Origin: Mariniphaga sp.
GTDB lineage: Bacteria > Bacteroidota > Bacteroidia > Bacteroidales > Prolixibacteraceae
Length of the DNA stretch: 8,889 nucleotides
Direction: 5' to 3'
NCBI GenBank assembly: GCA_013203525.1
Contig: JABMQB010000006.1
Span: 1-8,889 of the forward strand
This document shows, piece after piece, positions 5,301 through 8,889 of this stretch. The notes beneath the pieces are model-generated. The model made no database searches and was not told where the DNA came from. It was given only the letters and a program-made list of their open reading frames with translations. Position 1 is the first letter of the stretch; the number at the start of each line of letters is the position of its first letter. The translations under genes were made by a program, and so were the position numbers.

Positions 5301-7634
5301 TCCAACGGATATTCAACCTTTGCAAACTCACACTTTAGTGAAAATGAAACAGGTATTCATTTCTATGGGAGGAATGAAAGAGTCTACTCGTATATAAATA
5401 ATTGTAGAATATCAAATAATACTTTAGGATTAAGGGCAGAAGCAAGTGGAAATAAAGCGTATGGTCTGGCTGATATTGAAGTAATATCCTCAGTCATTAC
5501 CAGCAATAATGGCAATGGGATAGAACTTTCAGGGCATGGTTATATGTCAAGTGGATGGATTCCAAAATCACAAAGTTCAAATGTTTACTGTACGTTAAAA
5601 AATTCAGTAATTGCCAATAATAATGGCTATGCAGTTTATTTACATTCGCAAGGCTTCACCTTCTCAGCTATCCCCGTAGGTGGCTCAAGAAGAGGTTATG
5701 CAAGAATAAAATCATATAATAATATTATTTACAATAACATTAGGGGAATTATTTCTCAAAGGGTCAATAAAAATCCTCAAACCCTAATAAATGCTGAATT
5801 TTACAATACAAATATCTGGAACAATAACTCTGTCTTTGAAATGGATGCCAATGAAGTATTCTTTTATAATTCCAATTTATGGGATAATAATATATCAGGA
5901 GTACCAACCGGTATTTGTGATAACCTGGTTTTTGAATCCTGTAATCTGAATGATTTAAGCGTTGTTCAAAACGGGAGCAATAATATTTCTTCCGATCCAT
6001 TGTATATTTCATCAGAAACAGGTGATTTTAATTTACAATCAGGTTCACCGTGTATTGATGCAGGGTCAAATAATTCTGTTGACTTTATAACTGATTTTTC
6101 GGGTATGTCTCGCATCTGGGATGGTGACGCCGATGGTGAATGGATTGTTGATATCGGTGCTTTTGAAAAAGACTCCCAAGCACCCCAGGCACCTGAAATA
6201 ATTATTCAACCGCAAGGAGGAAGTTATTGTCAGAACAGTATTGCCGAATTATCTGTTAGTGCTACAGGTGTTCCCGTGCCTGATTACCAGTGGTTTTATG
6301 AGGGGAAAATTATTGAAGGTGCCATTGAGAAAGAATATATCATTGAAAGTGTTAACGATACAACTGCTGGACTTTATAGTTGTTTAGTTACAAATTTATC
6401 AGGTTCAGAAAACAGCAGTGAAGCCGTTATTGAATTGCTACCATCTTACGAATTAATCCTTTATGAATCCATTTGCGAAGGTGATACATTTATTTTAAAT
6501 GAAGTAAAATATATGCAAGCCCAAGAAATTATTCAAAGTTTGACAACAGTCGATGGTTGTGATAGTACAGTAACTACGTTTCTAACTGTTAATCCGACTT
6601 TTGAGGCAGAAGAGTTTGTTTCCATTTGTGAGGGGGAAGATTACCTTGGTTTAACAGGAGAAGGTGAACACAGGAGAAAATTTGAAACTATTAATGGCTG
6701 CGATAGTATTGTGGTAACCCATTTAACACTAAATCAAACTTATGGAAGTGAAGAGTATGTTTCAATTTGTGAGGGGGAAGATTACCTTGGCTTAATAGAA
6801 GAAGGTGAACACAGGAGGGAGTTTGAAACAATAAATGGCTGTGATAGTATTGTTATTACACACTTAACAGTTAATCCAGCCTATTCATCTGATGAATATG
6901 TAACTCTCTGTCAGGGTGAGAATTATATGGAATGGAATGAAACCGGTGATTATTCAAGACAATTAGAATCGGTAAATGGATGTGACAGTATTATAACAAC
7001 ACATTTAATTGTAAATCCGGTGTATAATTTTTATGGGTCATTATCAATATGTCAGCCCGAAACTTTTGGAGGATACAGTGAACCAGGTCAGTATGATGTG
7101 GAACTAAAAACAGTAAATGGATGTGATAGTATAATTATTAACCTTACTATTCATCCTTCTTTTAAACCAACAATTTCGCGGGTAGAATATTCTACTTTAG
7201 CTTCTGCCGATGATTATAAAGAATATCAATGGTATTTTAATGGTGAACCAATTGAAGGTGCAACAAGTAAGGAGTTAGTTTATACGGAGAATGGTGACTA
7301 TTATCTTTTAGCTACAAATGAAAATAATTGTTCTTATGCATCAGAATCAATTAATACACCAGCTATACGTTTAGAACAATTTGATTTTTCTTATTCAATT
7401 ATGCCAAATCCAAATAAGGGGGAATTTAATTTCAGGATTGATTCAAATCCACCGGAGAAACTCACCGTAAAACTTATTAATGGTTTAGGACAGGTAATGG
7501 AAGTGAGGGAAATCAAATATCCGGCAATAAATCAAATTGAACATTTTAATGTATCGCATCTGAGTAAAGGGATTTATCACTTTGTGATAATTTCCGATAA
7601 TTTTATGGAGGATCTGAAAATTGTGGTTCAATAG
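2307..7634 (+). CDS. Giant T9SS-exported modular beta-helix/Ig/IPT surface protein
   Basis: The ATG at 2307 is chosen because a good signal peptide follows (MKRSILFILAFLFVFFTNAQ, cleavage near residue 20) and the last in-frame stop is at 2271-2273 with no other start between. Domains by residue: beta-helix module 1 (about 29-332); Ig-like linker starting LKPNGHEGFQPG (338-428); beta-helix module 2 (about 436-708); two IPT/TIG-like domains (about 720-804 and 805-890); beta-helix module 3 (about 896-1288); Ig domain (about 1296-1378, GLYSCLVTN); five two-cysteine repeats (1381-1618); Ig-like segment (1619-about 1690, YQWYFNG, IEGAT); and the T9SS type A sorting domain (to 1775). Each beta-helix has an N-terminal cap (GDSLVIEPGV or similar, then a Gly-Thr turn and ITFTRQ or similar), NNTIVGN-type rungs and a closing SPCIDAG-like motif. 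It is expected on the outer surface or in the medium as an adhesin or glycan-binding protein. No catalytic residues are evident and the ligand is unknown. Confidence 0.93.
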   Translation: MKRSILFILAFLFVFFTNAQTIIEDSTDVQGTWVLANSPYLINGMATVPEGDSLVIEPGVTIEFKTGTDINHSGDNDTVNVGYIKVLGKLIAEGTPEQRITFTRQGDEGNWGCIVIVSLDNSNLEYCIIQYANRIDGFEGAINIYTPNTKLINSLVINNLNHGIFSEDSYWTNLSYNQSLSTPDIRNCVIAYNGGSGLILGYEYSGSTIKLINNTIVGNSSVGLATMGTKCLVINCIFWDNYKSFSLFNDRTTVSYSLVQEESLDGVGWLTVGEGIIYMSDPRENNDFSLPGNSPCINSGVPDTSGLSLPLTDILGNNRINLDRIDLGASESTAEKFITILKPNGHEGFQPGNNLDIIWKSNAVNVKLEYTSDGGETWEGIVSSTANDSLFSWVIPSVESENFNIRISDVADNTVFDICDNDLTVFTSTIPDSTILSGKLRLEHSPYLINGMVTVPFGDSLVIDPGVVLKFKAGDGIIEVKGILIAKGTHEQPITFTRQGTEGYWNCIYLSNKDANSVLEYCTIEYAGNWNGAIIIYNPNPKLTNLVIINNKYSGIYANESSPEIRNCIVAFNKREGIYLRGEHYGDTIKIINNTIVGNGDEGLWAYQSKCLVKNCILWGNAESFFISYNTLVSYSLVQEDVLPDFNGRLIIGEGLIYNLDPQFTDLNNLDFHLKPNSPGIDQGNPDSDFENEPEENGNRVNLGAYGNTVEATQTEYLPRITWLSEREGHMFGNDTLIIKGANFLAAKQNGKIRFDNTEAIEYLFWSNDSLVCITPPHLPDTVNIYIINNDLKEGYGFDCYTIKPPEIKNLSKVTGEISGGDTLAIEGEFFGFNREQVIIRFEEQSVNNYISWSDTLITFTTPANTPGLKQIIFEQDTLIFNSGASFIYTSESTVDLCGSLEDTLRANGVYIMTCKCDVDTGKTLTIEPGVFVIADHNQAENIRLTVNGTLNATGTPADSIRFMTMISGKNNWDGIYIADTANFNFVVVQNGEYGIYQSNGYSTFANSHFSENETGIHFYGRNERVYSYINNCRISNNTLGLRAEASGNKAYGLADIEVISSVITSNNGNGIELSGHGYMSSGWIPKSQSSNVYCTLKNSVIANNNGYAVYLHSQGFTFSAIPVGGSRRGYARIKSYNNIIYNNIRGIISQRVNKNPQTLINAEFYNTNIWNNNSVFEMDANEVFFYNSNLWDNNISGVPTGICDNLVFESCNLNDLSVVQNGSNNISSDPLYISSETGDFNLQSGSPCIDAGSNNSVDFITDFSGMSRIWDGDADGEWIVDIGAFEKDSQAPQAPEIIIQPQGGSYCQNSIAELSVSATGVPVPDYQWFYEGKIIEGAIEKEYIIESVNDTTAGLYSCLVTNLSGSENSSEAVIELLPSYELILYESICEGDTFILNEVKYMQAQEIIQSLTTVDGCDSTVTTFLTVNPTFEAEEFVSICEGEDYLGLTGEGEHRRKFETINGCDSIVVTHLTLNQTYGSEEYVSICEGEDYLGLIEEGEHRREFETINGCDSIVITHLTVNPAYSSDEYVTLCQGENYMEWNETGDYSRQLESVNGCDSIITTHLIVNPVYNFYGSLSICQPETFGGYSEPGQYDVELKTVNGCDSIIINLTIHPSFKPTISRVEYSTLASADDYKEYQWYFNGEPIEGATSKELVYTENGDYYLLATNENNCSYASESINTPAIRLEQFDFSYSIMPNPNKGEFNFRIDSNPPEKLTVKLINGLGQVMEVREIKYPAINQIEHFNVSHLSKGIYHFVIISDNFMEDLKIVVQ
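2391..3302 (+). repeat. Beta-helix module 1 of an internal duplication
   Basis: Residues 29-332 form a full beta-helix unit: cap SPYLINGM...GDSLVIEPGV, rungs such as PDIRNCVIAYN and LINNTIVGN, a CLVINCIFW segment, YSLVQEE, and an SPCINSG...DLGASE close. It aligns along its length with module 2 (3612-4430), with equivalent cap positions 407 residues apart. Shared landmarks in the same order are SPYLINGM, ITFTRQG, IRNC, INNTIVGN, KCLV-x-NCI, YSLVQE and GEG-x-IY. Confidence 0.88.
3318..3590 (+). other. Ig-like linker domain (PNG-G-E type) between beta-helix modules 1 and 2
   Basis: Residues 338-428 read as a beta-sandwich of the type found widely in secreted bacterial proteins: LKPNGHEGFQPGNNLDIIWKS, then VKLEYTSDGGETWEGI, then FSWVIPSVES and FNIRISDVAD. 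This matches the Ser-Thr-rich Kre9/Knh1-like Ig family pattern. It probably acts as a spacer, or as a contact surface between the two beta-helices. Confidence 0.7.
3612..4430 (+). repeat. Beta-helix module 2 of an internal duplication
   Basis: Residues 436-708 repeat module 1: cap SPYLINGM...GDSLVIDPGV, ITFTRQGTEG, rungs PEIRNCIVAFN and IINNTIVGN, KCLVKNCILW, YSLVQED, GEGLIY, and a close SPGIDQG...NLGAYGN. It is shorter than module 1, mainly through a shorter early region. The usual SPCIDAG cysteine is replaced by Gly (SPGIDQG). Confidence 0.88.
4464..4976 (+). other. Pair of IPT/TIG-like Ig-fold domains
   Basis: Residues about 720-804 (RITWLSEREGHMFGNDTLIIKG..F, then IRFDNTEA, LVCITPP) and 805-890 (PEIKNLSKVTGEISGGDTLAIEG..FFG, then IRFEEQSV, LITFTTP) each show the IPT/TIG order: a proline-led first strand, G-G/N-DTL-x-I-x-G, an IRF strand, and a TPP/TTP turn. 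In other secreted proteins these are structural spacers or bind polysaccharide. Confidence 0.72.
4992..6170 (+). other. Beta-helix module 3, divergent from modules 1 and 2
   Basis: Residues about 896-1288 start with a cap (LTIEPGVFVIAD, then a Gly-Thr turn, IRFMTM), continue through many Asn/Ile rungs (FSENETGIHFYG, ISNNTLGLRA, ITSNNGNGIELSG, VIANNNGYAVYL, IIYNNIRGII), and end with SPCIDAG...DIGAFEK. It is longer than modules 1 and 2 and lacks their YSLVQE and KCLV landmarks, so it is related only by fold. Its cap has three cysteines (residues 898, 915 and 917). Confidence 0.82.
6192..6440 (+). other. Ig-like domain before the repeat array
   Basis: Residues about 1296-1378 show an I-set-like pattern: PEIIIQPQGGSYC, LSVSATG.P.PDYQWFYEGK, IIEGA, and the F-strand motif AGLYSCLVTN. 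Cys1308 and Cys1359 could form the domain disulfide. The domain links the beta-helix head to the two-cysteine stalk. Confidence 0.75.
6447..7160 (+). repeat. Five tandem two-cysteine (SIC...GCDS) repeats in the giant protein
   Basis: Units of 51, 47, 47, 47 and 46 residues start at 6447, 6600, 6741, 6882 and 7023. Each has SIC or TLC near residue 10 and V/I-N/D-GCDS near residue 34, followed by a strand and usually NP. All five keep both cysteines. Units 2 and 3 are the closest pair, sharing an exact 26-base run (6624-6649 and 6765-6790), which marks a recent tandem duplication or conversion. The family matches the three repeats in the upstream gene. A rigid disulfide-braced stalk is a reasonable inference. 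Confidence 0.9.
7395..7631 (+). other. T9SS type A C-terminal sorting domain (giant protein)
   Basis: The last ~79 residues (MPNPNKGEFNF, LTVKLINGLGQV, LSKGIYHFVI, LKIVVQ) match the type A sorting domain and are nearly identical in pattern to the upstream gene's terminus. This marks the protein as T9SS cargo. The rest of the T9SS machinery is not in this window. Confidence 0.92.
7434..7489 (+). repeat. 56-base direct repeat, copy 2 (in the sorting-domain region)
   Basis: Identical over 56 bases to 1983-2038. The two copies are 5451 bases apart, a multiple of three, and lie at the same place in the homologous sorting domains. Confidence 0.95.
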
Positions 7635-7667
7635 CAGATGAAGGTTAACTTTTACCTGCTGCTTTTT
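7634..7667 (+). terminator. Possible intrinsic terminator after the giant surface-protein gene
   Basis: GCAG (7634-7637) can pair with CTGC (7659-7662), and inside it AGGT (7642-7645) with ACCT (7654-7657) around an 8-base loop; TTTTT follows at 7663-7667. The stem is interrupted by an unequal internal loop, so it is weak. It lies within the 3' end of the convergent dipeptidase gene, and there is no matching T-run for that strand. Confidence 0.33.
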
Positions 7668-8868
7668 CAACTTCCCTAAATACCCGGAAGAAATTACCAC
7701 CCCACACTTTTATGATTTCGTCTTCGGAATATCCTCGTTTTAGCATTTCGCGTGTAATATTCGGGAATTCGCTTACATCGGCACAGCCATCAATTCCACC
7801 ACCACCATCAAAGTCGCTGCCAATTCCAACATAATCAATACCAACCAGGTTTTTTACATATTCAATATGGTCAACATAATCGGCAACAGTGGGAAGTTCT
7901 TTGGGGTAACTGGTTCGCACCTCTCTCCACTGATTCCTGAATTCAGCCTTTTCTTCATCACTCATCGAATCAAACGTCGAATTATAAACTTTACGCAGTT
8001 CCTGTTCTTTCTGATAACGAACTGTTGTTGTATCCGGATCTTTTATATATTCATCTAGAAGGCATATTTGAATCACTCCACCATTTTCCGCTAACTTTTT
8101 TATCATTTTATCATCCATATTCCGGTTGTGGTGTGCAATGCTTCTAACACTTGAATGAGATGCTATTATCGGTGCCTTGCTGTTTTTTATTACATCAAAA
8201 AATGATTTATCAGAAATATGTGAAACATCGATTATCATTCCCAATTTATTCATATTCTTTACTACTTTTTTACCGAACTTACTTAATCCATTGTGTTCTG
8301 GTCCATTTCTATCGGTTGATGAATCGCATATTTTATTATTTGATGAATGGCAAAGTGTAATGTATCTTACTCCCTTGTTGTAATATTCCTTTACGCGGCT
8401 TAACTTTTTTCCAACCGGGAATCCATTTTCTATACCAATGTAAATTGCTCTTTTCCCTTGTTTTTCAAGTCTTGTAGCATCAGAAGCTGAGAGAGCAACT
8501 TCAGCCAGGGTGTTGTGTTTTTGGCAAGCAGCATAAATCGAATCTATCATACGGTTTGCCATATTATATGCAATTTCTGTATATTCATTTGTAGTTGGGC
8601 GTTGGCTGGTAAATGCAGCAAAAAACATTGCGTCAAGCCCTCCTTCTTTCATTCGTGGGAAATCAACCCGGTTTGGTAATTCATTTCGAATCCCAACATC
8701 AAATCCTTCCTCAAGCATGTTCATTGGAGTATCACAGTGAGTGTCAACAGTTAATGCTTTTTGATGAATTTCGCTTACTTTGTTTTCAAACTCTGAATTG
8801 GATTGTCCTTTAGATGTAAAATTTAACAGAACGATTGCTGTAAATACAGATACACAAATTTTAAACAT
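7645..8868 (-). CDS. Exported M19-family dipeptidase (renal/membrane dipeptidase family)
   Basis: This 407-residue zinc metallopeptidase hydrolyses dipeptides, in some members including ones with a D-residue or dehydro-residue at the C-terminal side. Family metal ligands are visible: His44 and Asp46 in VDTHCDTP, Glu147 in IGIENG, His217 in IDVSH and His238 in IASHSS. Other conserved motifs are LCHSSNN (His174, in the usual substrate-binding position), DHIEYV and VGIGSDFDG (Asp352), and the C-terminal VWGGNFFRVF. An N-terminal hydrophobic stretch (CVSVFTAIVLLNF) followed by TSKGQS is a likely cleavable signal peptide, so the site of action is probably the periplasm. It has no T9SS sorting domain. 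Length is normal for the family. The ATG at 8868 fits the signal peptide; no stop precedes it in the 21 bases left, but no alternative start codon lies there either. It is convergent with the surface-protein gene, so it is not in an operon with it. Confidence 0.94.
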   Translation of the reverse strand: MFKICVSVFTAIVLLNFTSKGQSNSEFENKVSEIHQKALTVDTHCDTPMNMLEEGFDVGIRNELPNRVDFPRMKEGGLDAMFFAAFTSQRPTTNEYTEIAYNMANRMIDSIYAACQKHNTLAEVALSASDATRLEKQGKRAIYIGIENGFPVGKKLSRVKEYYNKGVRYITLCHSSNNKICDSSTDRNGPEHNGLSKFGKKVVKNMNKLGMIIDVSHISDKSFFDVIKNSKAPIIASHSSVRSIAHHNRNMDDKMIKKLAENGGVIQICLLDEYIKDPDTTTVRYQKEQELRKVYNSTFDSMSDEEKAEFRNQWREVRTSYPKELPTVADYVDHIEYVKNLVGIDYVGIGSDFDGGGGIDGCADVSEFPNITREMLKRGYSEDEIIKVWGGNFFRVFREVEKAAGKS

Positions 8869-8889
8869 ATAATAAATATAAAATGAGAA

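Noticed and set aside
6447..7160. Regularly spaced repeats that might suggest a CRISPR array
   Set aside because: The units are about 141 bases, degenerate, in frame and encode a conserved protein repeat. There are no short identical repeats with unique spacers.
2307..7634. Polysaccharide lyase or pectinase activity for the beta-helix modules
   Set aside because: The fold is shared with such enzymes, but I see no recognisable catalytic motif, and the SPCIDAG-type closing segments fit non-catalytic surface proteins. The call stays at binding or adhesion.
8151..8813. Several short plus-strand open frames opposite the dipeptidase gene
   Set aside because: They lie antisense to well-conserved M19 motifs and show no domain or start context of their own.
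8873..8880. TATATTTA on the minus strand, one base off the Bacteroidota -7 box (TAnnTTTG), upstream of the dipeptidase
   Set aside because: It would place the transcript start at or inside the ATG, no -33 element can be seen before the window ends, and such AT-rich matches are expected by chance here.

Overview
The window looks like chromosomal DNA from a member of the Bacteroidota. The basis is the AT-rich coding sequence, the Bacteroidota-style signal peptide ending in Asn-Ala-Gln, and two giant secreted proteins that both end in a type A C-terminal sorting domain of the type IX secretion system (T9SS, found only in this phylum and its relatives). A family within Marinilabiliales or a similar marine or gut lineage is plausible, but the sequence does not settle it.

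Layout: (1) Positions 1-2186, plus strand, hold the 3' part of a large surface-protein gene. Its frame is open to the left edge, so the real start lies outside the window. (2) Positions 2187-2306 are a 120-base spacer with one small hairpin and no convincing promoter. (3) Positions 2307-7634, plus strand, hold a complete 1775-residue surface protein: signal peptide, three parallel beta-helix modules separated by an Ig-like linker and two IPT/TIG-like linkers, an Ig domain, five ~47-residue two-cysteine repeats, another Ig-like segment and the T9SS sorting domain. (4) Positions 7645-8868, minus strand, hold an exported M19 (renal/membrane dipeptidase family) metallopeptidase, convergent with gene 2 and only 10 bases from it. 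(5) The last 21 bases are the upstream edge of the dipeptidase gene.

The two surface proteins are tandem paralogues. Their C-terminal thirds (two-cysteine repeats, Ig-like segment, sorting domain) are closely related down to a 56-base identical DNA block, while their beta-helix parts differ. This suggests a conserved export and stalk cassette carrying exchangeable binding heads. They are probably exported by T9SS and either anchored on the outer surface or released, where they could bind polysaccharide or other surfaces; the ligand cannot be read from the sequence. The dipeptidase has a signal peptide but no sorting domain, so it probably acts in the periplasm on dipeptides; nothing links it functionally to the surface proteins. 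I found no RNA genes, mobile elements, CRISPR arrays or defence genes. The most interesting content is the modular, recombining architecture of the surface proteins and an unrecognised, compositionally distinct insert inside the first beta-helix.
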